NCBI GenBank assembly: GCA_024710405.1
Contig: JANJUV010000002.1
Location: 62,001-126,000 of the forward strand
From: Bacteroidales bacterium
GTDB lineage: Bacteria > Bacteroidota > Bacteroidia > Bacteroidales > F082
DNA length: 64,000 nucleotides
Direction of reading: 5' to 3'
Shown here: positions 37,587-45,868 of the stretch, in pieces
How positions within the stretch are numbered: position 1 is the stretch's first letter
Layout: every line of letters starts with the position of its first letter
The notes under the pieces: model-generated
The model's database searches: none
What the model saw: only the letters and a program-made list of their open reading frames with translations
Told to the model about the DNA's origin: nothing
Made by a program: the position numbers and the translations under genes

Positions 37587-38072
37587 CTATGTCTGTGTTT
37601 TAAAGTACATAAGCACCGGATAAACCATACCTGCAATCAACATCAAAGTGATAAAAGGTCTGTTGATATTTTGCCAGGCCAGGTTTTTGTCTCTGATAGC
37701 AGAAACAGCATGCACATAACCAGAAAAAACAAAAAAGAAGATAAACGACCCAAAAACAGTCAGCTCGGCGAGTGTACCCCATTTGGCAAAATAAACAACA
37801 ATAGCCATAAAAGTATAGGACAACAACGCAATAGCTGATTGCTTCTGATACTTACTCCCCTTTTCGTAACCTTTGGCTTCTGCTGCTTTATCGGCGTAAA
37901 GCAAACCTTCTAGTCCTGATATACCGGCAACAGCAACAATGACAATGGGTATCATGAAATTCAGTTGTCGCGCAGGGTCATATTCATCTCCGGCAAAACC
38001 TATCAGATAACCAAAAAAGAATGAAGCACTTACAAGTAATATTCTGAATACATCAATAATATTGGACAACAT
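37587..38072 (-). CDS. Hypothetical membrane protein
   Basis: A 161-residue protein with four to five hydrophobic helices (IIDVFRILLVSASFFFGYLIG, FMIPIVIVAVAGISGLEGLL, AIALLSYTFMAIVVYF, VFGSFIFFFVFSGYVHAVSAI, ITLMLIAGMVYPVLMYF). The loop after helix two is charged (ADKAAEAKGYEKGSKYQKQ). I do not recognise the family. It has its own -7 element and lies between the molybdenum genes and the VOC gene, with no clear partner. Confidence 0.6.
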   Translation of the reverse strand: MLSNIIDVFRILLVSASFFFGYLIGFAGDEYDPARQLNFMIPIVIVAVAGISGLEGLLYADKAAEAKGYEKGSKYQKQSAIALLSYTFMAIVVYFAKWGTLAELTVFGSFIFFFVFSGYVHAVSAIRDKNLAWQNINRPFITLMLIAGMVYPVLMYFKTQT

Positions 38073-38098
38073 AGTTTCTCATGTTAGTTTAATTGATT

Positions 38099-38130
38099 CA
38101 AATATACTTCAATTAATCCAAATATTACAA
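38099..38130 (-). promoter_or_regulatory. Bacteroidota-type promoter of the 37587-38072 gene
   Basis: On the minus strand TATATTTG (38099-38106) with TTG (38128-38130) 21 bases upstream, giving a short leader to the ATG at 38072. Confidence 0.55.
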
Positions 38131-38183
38131 AACAACATCATAATAATGTCGCAAATATGCAATCCGGTTGTAGTACCATAGCC

Positions 38184-38191
38184 TAGTTTTG
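38184..38191 (+). promoter_or_regulatory. -7 element (TAGTTTTG) of the VOC gene
   Basis: A perfect TAnnTTTG 25 bases before the ATG at 38216. Confidence 0.5.
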
Positions 38192-38215
38192 CTCCGTTAA
38201 ATAAAAAAAACTATT

Positions 38216-38578
38216 ATGGAAAAACCAAATCTCATCGCATGGGTTGAAATCCCGGCAAAAGATCTGAACCGTGCTGTTGATTTTTACAGCACTTTGCTAA
38301 AAACCAGTTTCCAGGTGGCTGATTATGGGTCAGAAAAAATGGCCTGTTTTCCTGGAGGAGAAGGTGCCATCATTGAAGCATCAGGTTATGAACCTTCAAG
38401 TCAAGGCGTTATCGTCAGTCTGACAGCCACTTACGATCTTGACACTTCGCTTGAGCTGATCAAACGATCAGGAGGTAAGGTAGTGGTGCCTAAAACTAAA
38501 ATCGAGGCTGATAACCGCGACTATTTTGCTATTTTCATTGATACGGAAGGCAACAGGCTTGGACTTTACGGCAAATAG
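38216..38578 (+). CDS. VOC family (glyoxalase/dioxygenase superfamily) protein
   Basis: A 120-residue single-chain VOC protein with two beta-alpha-beta-beta-beta modules: IAWVEIPAKDLNRAVDFYSTLL at the start and DTSLELIKRSGGKVVVPKTKI, then DNRDYFAIFIDTEGNRLGLY at the end. The last module keeps the Glu/Asp-rich metal-side pattern (DTEGNRLGL). Substrate unknown: candidates range from methylglyoxal detoxification to antibiotic binding. It is followed by a terminator and then an AraC-type regulator, an arrangement that often means regulator and VOC gene respond to the same small molecule. Confidence 0.85.
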   Translation: MEKPNLIAWVEIPAKDLNRAVDFYSTLLKTSFQVADYGSEKMACFPGGEGAIIEASGYEPSSQGVIVSLTATYDLDTSLELIKRSGGKVVVPKTKIEADNRDYFAIFIDTEGNRLGLYGK

Positions 38579-38590
38579 TCAAAGAAAAAC

Positions 38591-38627
38591 AATAACTGCC
38601 GGAATATGCAACCGGCAGTTATTAATT
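38591..38627 (+). terminator. Rho-independent terminator of the VOC gene
   Basis: A perfect 12-bp stem (AATAACTGCCGG / CCGGCAGTTATT) with a 9-base loop, then AATTTT. The first possible ATG of the AraC frame (38606) lies in the loop, which argues for the later start at 38654. Confidence 0.8.
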
Positions 38628-38653
38628 TTGACCTTTATAAGAAATGTTTACAA

Positions 38654-39460
38654 ATGCTATTTCAAACATCACCTCCGTCGACCTCGCTATCAGGTATTAT
38701 ACGAAAATTCTGGGCGATGGACGCATGCACCATACAACCTCATACACAGCGTATTGTCCCAACGGGCACAACAGAGATTATTTTTTACCTTACTGACAGA
38801 CCAATCCTGAAAGGAACTTATAAAGGTTACGAGAGCACATCTTGTTTTCATGGGCCGACGGATACTTATTTCGACCTTGAAGTTCAGGGAAACATAAACC
38901 TATTTGCAATCACCTTACAGCCTCATGGAGCATTCTGGTTTTTACCACAACCCATGCACGAATTATTCCGTCAAAATCTGCCACTTAGACTCCTTTTTCC
39001 GAAAACGGCATTGGAATGGGAAGAAAAAATAGCCCAGGCGGAAACATTTGACGAAAAAATAAAGGTTTCGGAAGAAATGGTTTTTCGACTGATTTCAAAA
39101 GAAACTGCCGGTTTTAATGAAAAGCGCATTGCCAGAACCCTCCAAATAATCCATCCTGAGCCTGGAAAGTGGTATATTGATCAACTGGCATCTGAAGCAT
39201 TTTTATGCAGAAAACAGTTTGAAAGGGTATTTAACGAACAGGTTGGAGTTACACCCAAAAGATTTCTCAGAATCATCAGGTTTCAGCGAGCATTGTTTGA
39301 AAAACAAAAGAACCCCGAACTGCCGCTTGCAGCCTTAGCCTACCAATGCCATTTCGCTGATCAATCACACATGATACGTGATTTTCAGTTGATCACAGGA
39401 TTAAGCCCAGGTGAATATTTTGAGAACTGTGAGCCGATCTCAGATTATTATACACCATAG
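38654..39460 (+). CDS. AraC-family transcriptional regulator
   Basis: A 268-residue regulator. I start at the ATG at 38654 (LFQTSPPSTSLSGIIRKFWAMD), the usual beginning of this AraC subfamily and outside the upstream terminator. The N-terminal ligand-binding half is of the DUF6597 type (VPTGTTEIIFYLTD, FHGPTDTYFDLEVQGNINLFAITLQPHGAFWFL). The C-terminal half is the double helix-turn-helix: IDQLASEAFLCRKQFERVFNEQVGVTPKRFLRIIRFQRAL and PLAALAYQCHFADQSHMIRDF, ending GLSPGEYF. It probably senses a small molecule. The VOC gene upstream and the C1 peptidase downstream are candidate targets, without direct evidence. Confidence 0.88.
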   Translation: MLFQTSPPSTSLSGIIRKFWAMDACTIQPHTQRIVPTGTTEIIFYLTDRPILKGTYKGYESTSCFHGPTDTYFDLEVQGNINLFAITLQPHGAFWFLPQPMHELFRQNLPLRLLFPKTALEWEEKIAQAETFDEKIKVSEEMVFRLISKETAGFNEKRIARTLQIIHPEPGKWYIDQLASEAFLCRKQFERVFNEQVGVTPKRFLRIIRFQRALFEKQKNPELPLAALAYQCHFADQSHMIRDFQLITGLSPGEYFENCEPISDYYTP

Positions 39461-39562
39461 AAAACCTAAAAAACTGGTTCACAACAAGCTGGATTTATTA
39501 AGTAAGGTTTTAATTGTACAAAGGAATTTGCCGGCAGGACAAAACCGTACAGTAGAAATCAG

Positions 39563-39570
39563 TATTTTTG
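39563..39570 (+). promoter_or_regulatory. -7 element (TATTTTTG) of the C1 peptidase gene
   Basis: A TAnnTTTG match 43 bases before the ATG at 39613; no -33 TTG at the standard distance. Confidence 0.4.
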
Positions 39571-39612
39571 ATGCTTCATTTTTCAACAAAACGTTAACAT
39601 AAATTCAAAGCA

Positions 39613-40824
39613 ATGATGAACATCAGGAAAATCATCTTAACCAGTTTCTTTTGCTTAGTACTAATGAGTTTAATGGTACAGGCGCAAGAAAGCACCGAAA
39701 CCCAAAAAAAGGGTTATGAGATCACCATGATCAAAGAAATTCCACATACTGCGGTGCCGAATCAATATCGTTCGGGAACATGCTGGAGTTTCTCGGGACT
39801 GGCACTCATTGAGGCAGAGATACTTCGTGTTCAGGGAAGGGAACTTGATCTGTCTGAGATGTTTGTCGTCAGACATGCCTATTCCGATAAAGCCCAAAAA
39901 TACGTCAGACTGCACGGCAACCTCAATCTCGCTGCAGGTGGCGGATTTAGTGATGTGCTCGATGTGGTCAAGCGCTACGGCATGGTTCCCGAAACAGCCT
40001 ACCCCGGACTTGTCATCGGAGAAGAAAACCACACACATGGTGAAATGGATGAAGTGCTCAAGGCATATACCGATGCTGTAATCAAAAACAAAAACCGAAG
40101 ACTCACACCGGTATGGCACAAGGGATTCGAAGCCCTGCTTGATGCTTATCTGGGTGTTTATCCGGAGAAATTCATTTTTGAAGGCAAAGAATATGGTCCT
40201 GCCTCTTTTGCTGCTTCCACCAATATCAATGCTGATGATTATATTGAGATCACTTCATTCACGCACAGGGAGTTGTATAAACCCTTTGTCATGGAGATCC
40301 CTGATAACTGGATGTGGAGTCAAACGTACAACCTGTCTCTGGACGATATGATGGAAACCCTCGACCACGCCCTTGAAAACGGATACACTGTTGCCTGGGG
40401 GGCCGATGTCAGCGAAAAAGGCTTTTCATGGAAGAACGGATTGGCCATTGTGCCCGAAGACAAACCCGGAGACCTCAGCGGCACCGAAAAAGAACGCTGG
40501 GAAGCACTCACACCTGCCGAACGTCAGAAAACACTATACAGTTTTGAAGAAATCGTAAGGGAAAAAATGATCAATCCCGAATTACGTCAAAAGGCTTATG
40601 ACAACTACGAAACTACCGATGATCATGGGATGTTGTTCGTAGGCACGGCCAAAGACCAATCAGGCAATAAATACTACAAAGTGAAAAACTCATGGGGAAC
40701 GGAAGACCACAAATACGACGGTTATCTGTTTGCCTCTGTCCCCTACGTTCAGTACAAAACCATCAATATGGTGCTACACAAAAATGCCATCCCGAAACAT
40801 ATACGCAAGAAGCTAGGATTGTAG
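39613..40824 (+). CDS. Secreted C1-family (bleomycin hydrolase-like) cysteine peptidase
   Basis: A 403-residue papain-fold aminopeptidase of the C1B group. A signal peptide (IILTSFFCLVLMSLMVQAQ) exports it. The catalytic triad is readable: Cys57 in RSGTCWSFSGL, His338 in TDDHGMLFVG and Asn359 in VKNSWG. The oxyanion Gln is in PNQYRSG. Classical PepC/bleomycin hydrolase is cytoplasmic and about 450 residues; this periplasmic, slightly shorter form is common in Bacteroidota. It stands alone with its own strong terminator. Confidence 0.92.
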   Translation: MMNIRKIILTSFFCLVLMSLMVQAQESTETQKKGYEITMIKEIPHTAVPNQYRSGTCWSFSGLALIEAEILRVQGRELDLSEMFVVRHAYSDKAQKYVRLHGNLNLAAGGGFSDVLDVVKRYGMVPETAYPGLVIGEENHTHGEMDEVLKAYTDAVIKNKNRRLTPVWHKGFEALLDAYLGVYPEKFIFEGKEYGPASFAASTNINADDYIEITSFTHRELYKPFVMEIPDNWMWSQTYNLSLDDMMETLDHALENGYTVAWGADVSEKGFSWKNGLAIVPEDKPGDLSGTEKERWEALTPAERQKTLYSFEEIVREKMINPELRQKAYDNYETTDDHGMLFVGTAKDQSGNKYYKVKNSWGTEDHKYDGYLFASVPYVQYKTINMVLHKNAIPKHIRKKLGL

Positions 40825-40832
40825 CGTTTTTC

Positions 40833-40874
40833 AAAAAACCGGACACCTTACAATCGTGTGGTGTCCGGTTTTTT
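40833..40874 (+). terminator. Rho-independent terminator of the C1 peptidase gene
   Basis: A perfect 15-bp stem (left arm AAAAAACCGGACACC) with a 12-base loop and a right arm ending in six T. It is nearly symmetric, so it could also work on the other strand. Confidence 0.88.
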
Positions 40875-40894
40875 CTACACACAACTCAATCAAA

Positions 40895-41680
40895 ATGAAA
40901 CAAGGCAATCTGTCCATAATTTTTACCCTGATGGCGGCCATTGCCTTATTATTTGTCGTTGCACCGCTGCTTAGCCTGCTCTTTTCCCGTTCACCTTTGG
41001 ACTTGGTTGAGGCTGCTTCCGACAAAGTCATCGTTCAAAGCATAATGTTGTCGTTGAGTACATCATTTATAACAACACTTTTCGCCGGACTTTTTGCTGT
41101 GCCTCTTGCCTGGTTGCTGGCAAGGAAAAGATTTAGATTCAAAGGTTTTGTATCAGGCATAATCGACCTTCCTGTGATGATTCCGCATTCGGCTGCCGGC
41201 ATTGCTGTGTTGGGCATTGTGAACCGCGAAAGCTTGTTGGGAACACTTGCATCAGAATTAGGCATCAGTTTTGTGGACCGACCTGCCGGAATCGCTGTTG
41301 CTATGGCATTTGTGAGTATTCCTTTTTTGATTAATGCTGCCAGGGACGGATTTGAGGCTGTTCCGCTGAAGCTGGAAAAAGCAGCACAAAATCTGGGTGC
41401 AGGGCCCTGGAGGGTGTTTTTCACCATAAGCCTGCCCCTCGCCTGGAGATCGGTGCTCAGTGGCTTTGTAATGATGTTTGCGCGCGGCATGAGCGAGTTC
41501 GGCGCAGTTGTAATTATTGCCTACCACCCGTTAACCGCGCCGGTTCTTATCTATGACCGCTTCAATGCCTTTGGCCTCAAGGCGGCTCAGGAGGTATCTG
41601 TACTCTTTATTCTGGTCAGCTTGTTGGTCTTCGTGGCCCTCAGATGGATCGGTAAAAATAACCAGCATGTTAGAAGTTAA
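40895..41680 (+). CDS. Molybdate/tungstate-type ABC transporter permease
   Basis: A 261-residue permease started at the ATG at 40895 after the upstream terminator. Five to six membrane helices are visible, with the ABC permease EAA loop in the form EKAAQNLGAGPWRVFFTISLPLAW (about 165-188). The phrases DLPVMIPHSAAGIAVLGI and ARGMSEFGAVVIIAYHPLTAPVLIYDRF are characteristic of the ModB/WtpB/CysT group. The next gene, the ATPase, overlaps by 14 bases. Nearby moeA, moaA and moaC make molybdate or tungstate the likely substrate. No periplasmic binding protein gene is adjacent. Confidence 0.85.
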   Translation: MKQGNLSIIFTLMAAIALLFVVAPLLSLLFSRSPLDLVEAASDKVIVQSIMLSLSTSFITTLFAGLFAVPLAWLLARKRFRFKGFVSGIIDLPVMIPHSAAGIAVLGIVNRESLLGTLASELGISFVDRPAGIAVAMAFVSIPFLINAARDGFEAVPLKLEKAAQNLGAGPWRVFFTISLPLAWRSVLSGFVMMFARGMSEFGAVVIIAYHPLTAPVLIYDRFNAFGLKAAQEVSVLFILVSLLVFVALRWIGKNNQHVRS

Positions 41681-42722
41681 ACATTTGTCAAAAAAATGCG
41701 GTGCATTCATGCTGGGACCACTGAATCTCAATGTACCTAAAGGTGAACACCTCGTATTGCTCGGCCCAAGCGGATCAGGCAAATCACTGTTCCTCGAAAT
41801 TCTGTGCGGTTTTGCCTGGACTGACTCTGGAAGCGTTGTTCTGAACGGTGAAGAAATCCTTGGCCTTCGTCCCGACAAAAGAAAAGTCGGTTTGGTGATG
41901 CAACATCCGGCACTTTTTCCACACCTGACAGTGGCTCAAAATATAGCCTATTCATTGAGGGCCAATGGCATATCTGGCAAATATCTTAAAAATGAAGTCC
42001 TCTATTTGGCAGAAAAATGTAAAGTGGACCACTTGCTGCAACGCAATCCTGAGTCACTTTCGGGTGGAGAAATTCAACGCGTTTCTATTGCCCGTACGCT
42101 GGCAGCAAAACCCAAACTACTGCTCCTCGATGAACCTTTATCTTCACTGGACGTGCAGTTGAGAGACGAACTCAGAAATTTTATCAGGGAATTAAAAGAG
42201 GAGGATATTCCGGTGCTTCATGTCACCCACGACCCCGAAGAGGCCATCCGCCTCGCCGACAGAGTAGGGGTAATGCATGAGGGCAAAATAGTTCAATTGG
42301 GCGACCCTGTTGCAGTGATGCGCAACCCATCAAACCCTTTTGTCGCCAAAATGTCGGGAACAAAAAACTATTTCAAGGCAAGTATTATCCCCGGCAAAAG
42401 TGAGGCTGAAACCAATATTGGCAAAGTTGGCAAACTGAATTTCAAATTTACAGGAACAGCAGATAGTACTGTTGGTTTTTTACTGATCGATGAAAATCAA
42501 ATTTTTATATCAATCGAAAAGCCTGTTACAAGTTCATTGAATGTTTTTGAGGGAACCATAAATGAAATCAACAGAATGCACAGCGGCACTGAAATAACAG
42601 TTGATATCGGGGTAAATATCATTTCAAGAATTACCGATGAATCCTTTATCAGGATGCAGTTGTTCACAGGAATGACCTGCTGGATCGCTTTCAAAGCAAC
42701 AGCGGTGCGATATATTTGCTGA
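41667..42722 (+). CDS. Molybdate/tungstate-type ABC transporter ATPase
   Basis: A 351-residue ATPase started at the ATG at 41667 inside the end of the permease gene. Walker A is GPSGSGKS (about 33-40), the ABC signature LSGGEIQR, and Walker B LLLLDEPLSSLD, followed by HVTHDPEEAIRLADR. The C-terminal 120 residues form a TOBE/MOP-like regulatory domain (GTKNYFKASIIPG... NVFEGTINEINRMHSG), as in ModC and WtpC. It energises the partner permease. Together they form a transporter lacking an adjacent binding protein. Confidence 0.9.
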   Translation: MLEVKHLSKKCGAFMLGPLNLNVPKGEHLVLLGPSGSGKSLFLEILCGFAWTDSGSVVLNGEEILGLRPDKRKVGLVMQHPALFPHLTVAQNIAYSLRANGISGKYLKNEVLYLAEKCKVDHLLQRNPESLSGGEIQRVSIARTLAAKPKLLLLDEPLSSLDVQLRDELRNFIRELKEEDIPVLHVTHDPEEAIRLADRVGVMHEGKIVQLGDPVAVMRNPSNPFVAKMSGTKNYFKASIIPGKSEAETNIGKVGKLNFKFTGTADSTVGFLLIDENQIFISIEKPVTSSLNVFEGTINEINRMHSGTEITVDIGVNIISRITDESFIRMQLFTGMTCWIAFKATAVRYIC

Positions 42723-42761
42723 ATAACCTTAAACGCGACAAGGCAGAGTCATTATTTTTGT

Positions 42762-42769
42762 TATCTTTG
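42762..42769 (+). promoter_or_regulatory. -7 element (TATCTTTG) of the cytochrome b-like gene
   Basis: A perfect TAnnTTTG 43 bases before the ATG at 42812 and upstream of the alternative TTG at 42788. Confidence 0.5.
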
Positions 42770-42811
42770 AACATGTAAATCCATTACTTGTTAAATCAAA
42801 AATACTTCGTT

Positions 42812-43255
42812 ATGCTCTATACAATTCTTAAACACAGCCACAGTGGCTTGCGCTGGATATTGGTAATTCTGTTTTTGTTTGCGCTCATCGGACTTTTCAG
42901 GGTTGCTTTCCGTAAGAAAACCTGTTTCGCCACAACAAGACGCATAGCATTGTTCACCCTTATCGTTTCGCATCTGCAACTAATCATCGGAATGATACTT
43001 TATTTCATCAGTCCCCTTGTTATTTTCTCGGGACAGTCAATGTCGAACAAAATCTACAGGTTTTATCTCGTCGAGCACATCAGCCTGATGATTATTGCCA
43101 TCATATTGATCACTATAGGTTACAGTCAGGCAAAAAGAATAAGTGATGAACTGCGCGGATTCAGAAGAATGTTTACGTATTATCTTATAGCCTTTATTCT
43201 GATTCTGATTTCTATTCCATGGCCATTCAGAGGACTTGGAGCAGGATGGTTTTAA
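42812..43255 (+). CDS. Small membrane protein of the Bacteroidota 'cytochrome B' family
   Basis: A 147-residue protein with four helices. It starts LYTILKHSHSGLRWILVILFLFALIG, and a second histidine site is in RFYLVEHISLMIIAIILITIGY. The pairs of histidines in helices one and three make transmembrane haem binding possible, as the family name implies, though no biochemical role is proven to my knowledge. The C-terminus ends IPWPFRGLGAGWF, a conserved family tail. The ATG at 42812 is preferred over the upstream TTG because it starts the conserved segment. Single gene with its own promoter. Confidence 0.6.
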   Translation: MLYTILKHSHSGLRWILVILFLFALIGLFRVAFRKKTCFATTRRIALFTLIVSHLQLIIGMILYFISPLVIFSGQSMSNKIYRFYLVEHISLMIIAIILITIGYSQAKRISDELRGFRRMFTYYLIAFILILISIPWPFRGLGAGWF

Positions 43256-43269
43256 TTTTCAGTTAGTTC

Positions 43270-43300
43270 TTGCATAATTCAAAGTACACACGTACTTTTG
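43270..43300 (+). promoter_or_regulatory. Promoter with overlapping inverted repeat before the 43334 gene
   Basis: TTG (43270-43272) and TACTTTTG (43293-43300) are separated by 20 bases, the standard Bacteroidota spacing. A perfect inverted repeat AAAGTAC-acac-GTACTTT (43281-43298) overlaps the -7 element and may be an operator. Confidence 0.6.
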
Positions 43301-43333
43301 ATGCGAAAAATGTAATTGAATATTATTACATCC

Positions 43334-43624
43334 ATGGACAATCATAATAATTTCTTCAAATCGATGCTTACACTAATTACTATTGGTGTTTTCATCATCA
43401 TATTGCAGAATGCAGGAGTGATTCCCCCTGTTAATCCGGTCAAAGTAGCACCTGCAGATGCAGATGGCCTGCTCATTAAAGGAGAGATAGACATTCCCGG
43501 TACGGTTTTTATCAAAGGTGCTGTTGATGCCAACATTGAAAGCATTAACGGTTACAGCAAGTTTTATGAAGATCCCCGTACCGGAGAATACTATGTTATT
43601 CCGGTCACTGATGCCTACGAATAA
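43334..43624 (+). CDS. Hypothetical membrane-anchored protein
   Basis: A 96-residue protein started at the ATG at 43334. One N-terminal membrane helix (MLTLITIGVFIIILQNAGVI) is followed by an extracytoplasmic domain of about 65 residues with regular strands: VKVAPADADGLLIKGEIDIPG, TVFIKGAVDANIESINGYSKFY, then GEYYVIPVTDAYE. I do not recognise the family. The gene ends 8 bases before the TPR/LuxR regulator gene, so both are in one transcript controlled by the promoter at 43270-43300. It may be a signalling partner of that regulator. Confidence 0.6.
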   Translation: MDNHNNFFKSMLTLITIGVFIIILQNAGVIPPVNPVKVAPADADGLLIKGEIDIPGTVFIKGAVDANIESINGYSKFYEDPRTGEYYVIPVTDAYE

Positions 43625-43632
43625 ATCTGACC

Positions 43633-45417
43633 ATGAGTAAACAGATCAGATTGTTAGCGCTGATTCTGGTCGTTTTTCACCATATTCCGGTCGCGCAACC
43701 CTATCCGGCAGACAGTATTATTGCCAGAATTGCGGTGATGGAAGAAAACAACAATAAGGTTGAAGCCCTCAACGCACTAGGGCTTATGCTGGCCAAGCAC
43801 GACCCTGACAGAGCGATTTATTACGTAAAACAGGCACTCTCGCTCGCTAACCAGCTTCAATCTGTCGAATCATGTGCAAACACCAACATGATTCTTGCTG
43901 ACTTATACGAAAGAAAGCATAACTTTCAGCCTAGTATTAATTACTACCTGATCAGCATCAAGCATTTCGAGAAGCTGGGCAATGAACTTGAGCTTTCACG
44001 ATTATACAACAGGCTGGGATCCATTTACATCCACAATCATTTTGATTTTGATCAAGGTTTAAATTATTTTAATAAAGCACTGGGATATGCCATTAAAAAC
44101 AGCTTCAAAGCGGAAATAGCAATTTCATACAGTCATATAGGCGATTTTTATTATGATCAGGGTCAGCTCACCGAAGCACTCAACTATCACCTGGAAGCCT
44201 TCGAAATATACGAAATGATGAGCAATCATGAAGCCATGGCCTACTCATACAATGAAATGGGGGAAATTTACCTGCTCAAAAAGAATTACGATAAAGCATT
44301 TGAATACTTCCATAAAGCTATTGAACTGAATGAAAAAGGCAATTACCAGGAAAACCTTGCCATAAATTATAAAAACATGGCTGAAGTTTTTTCTTATAAA
44401 GGTCATTCTGAGCGTGCCAGAACTTTCTTCGAAAAAAGCCGGGAGATTATCATGGCCACAGAAAGTCCCGAAAAACTTATTGAATTATATGATAAACTAG
44501 GACAGCATTACAGTCTTTTTGGCGAATACGATTCGGCCATTGAGACCTTCAATACCATGAAATCACTCAGCACCGAACTGCATCATCTTGAAGGACTTCG
44601 CGATGCCCACCTCGGTCTCAGCACTACTTATGAACACTCAGGCAATCCGCGCAAAGCACTTGAATACTTCAAGCTGTTTACACATTATAAAGACACACTA
44701 TTCAGTATCAGCCGAACCGAACAATTAGGTGAACTGCAGACGAGGTTTGGCCTTGACCTCAAAGAAAAAGAACTCGCGCTGAAAGACAACCAGATTACTC
44801 TTCTCCAACGAGAACAGAAGTTGATTAAATCAAGGCAGCTGCTGCTCATACTGTCACTATCACTGCTACTCATTCTAAGTATTTTGATTTACAGCAGACT
44901 ACAACAGCGCAACCGAAAGAACAGGATGCAGATGGAACAGCAGGAAGCGCTCAACAAGGCCAGTCAAACGCTTATGGAGGCAAAACTGAAGACAAAAAAC
45001 AATGAGCTGGTAAATTTCGCTATTCATCTGGTGGAAAAGAATAAATTTCTCGAAGAATTACGCAATGATCTAAGGAGAATAAGAGGAGTTCCGGAAGAAG
45101 AACGCGAAAACAAACTGAAGGAACTTAGTCTGACGGTGCAAAAAAACATCAAATTACAAAAAGACCTCGAGGAATTTCAAAAGAACGTTGACCATACACA
45201 TCAGGAGTTCTTTAACAAACTCAGAAACAGTTTTCCTGATCTGACTAAAAATGAAGAACGCCTGTGTGCCATGCTCAGACTCAATCTTTCATCAAAGGAG
45301 ATTGCTGCTTTGAGCAATATTACCGTACGCGCTGTTGAAATGGGCCGATATCGCCTCCGCAAAAAACTCGGAATTCCTTTTGAAACTTCCCTAAATGAAT
45401 ATCTGAAAGAAATTTAG
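43633..45417 (+). CDS. TPR sensor with membrane helix and LuxR-type HTH
   Basis: A 594-residue one-component regulator of a type frequent in Bacteroidota. The signal/first segment (LLALILVVFHHIPVAQP) precedes a periplasmic array of TPR repeats (about 40-380; e.g. AISYSHIGDFYYDQGQLTEALNY). One membrane helix follows (LLLILSLSLLLILSILIYS, about 397-415), then a cytoplasmic coiled coil (about 420-530). The C-terminal helix-turn-helix is of the LuxR/GerE kind (LRLNLSSKEIAALSNITVRAVEMGRYRLRKKLGI). It should turn a periplasmic protein or ligand signal into transcription. Targets are unknown; the cotranscribed small membrane protein and the ECF sigma factor downstream are candidates. Confidence 0.85.
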   Translation: MSKQIRLLALILVVFHHIPVAQPYPADSIIARIAVMEENNNKVEALNALGLMLAKHDPDRAIYYVKQALSLANQLQSVESCANTNMILADLYERKHNFQPSINYYLISIKHFEKLGNELELSRLYNRLGSIYIHNHFDFDQGLNYFNKALGYAIKNSFKAEIAISYSHIGDFYYDQGQLTEALNYHLEAFEIYEMMSNHEAMAYSYNEMGEIYLLKKNYDKAFEYFHKAIELNEKGNYQENLAINYKNMAEVFSYKGHSERARTFFEKSREIIMATESPEKLIELYDKLGQHYSLFGEYDSAIETFNTMKSLSTELHHLEGLRDAHLGLSTTYEHSGNPRKALEYFKLFTHYKDTLFSISRTEQLGELQTRFGLDLKEKELALKDNQITLLQREQKLIKSRQLLLILSLSLLLILSILIYSRLQQRNRKNRMQMEQQEALNKASQTLMEAKLKTKNNELVNFAIHLVEKNKFLEELRNDLRRIRGVPEEERENKLKELSLTVQKNIKLQKDLEEFQKNVDHTHQEFFNKLRNSFPDLTKNEERLCAMLRLNLSSKEIAALSNITVRAVEMGRYRLRKKLGIPFETSLNEYLKEI

Positions 45418-45868
45418 CAATAATCCATTTAACAAGGAAATAATCCAAACGGTCGCACTCGTGCAATGAAATTCATCCGACTTTCAAGCAGGCTCCTTAA
45501 ATAATATGCGAGACATTTTGCGGTAGCATTTCCCGATAATACCCAAAAAATGACAGAATTCAGTTAAGCATCAAGTTTGAATATTGTAGTAAGACGATTT
45601 CATATAATTATTTGTTTTTATGTTAATTAGATAATCCATTGTAGTACTATTAGACACTATTATATAGATTTTTTCTTCCATTGTAGAATAGTTGTCGTAT
45701 AGCCTAATTAACCAAAAATTAACGCTCCTTTTAAATTTACCAAAAATTTCAATGCGGATGAAGTTTGTGCAACAACTGATCCATAAAAACAAGGTAAAAA
45801 ATTTAACAGCACTATTACTTTACCTTCTTTTTTTCATTCTGTTTCTTTATCTTTTGATTCGTTGATTT
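45418..45868. other. 451-base AT-rich intergenic region, no gene seen
   Basis: Between the TPR/LuxR gene and the ECF sigma gene. The stretch is very AT-rich in its second half; a minus-strand open frame (45571-45792) has non-protein-like composition. A short direct repeat TCCATTGTAG occurs twice, about 40 bases apart. No perfect TAnnTTTG was found; a near-match TATCTTTTG lies just before the sigma gene. Confidence 0.5.

Noticed and set aside
38606-38653. Upstream ATG of the AraC regulator
   Set aside because: The ATG lies in the loop of the VOC gene terminator; the conserved N-terminus begins at 38654.
45571-45792. 73-residue minus-strand open frame in the AT-rich intergenic region
   Set aside because: Composition (Asn/Tyr/Ile-rich, no domain) is that of AT-rich non-coding DNA; no promoter or neighbour supports it.
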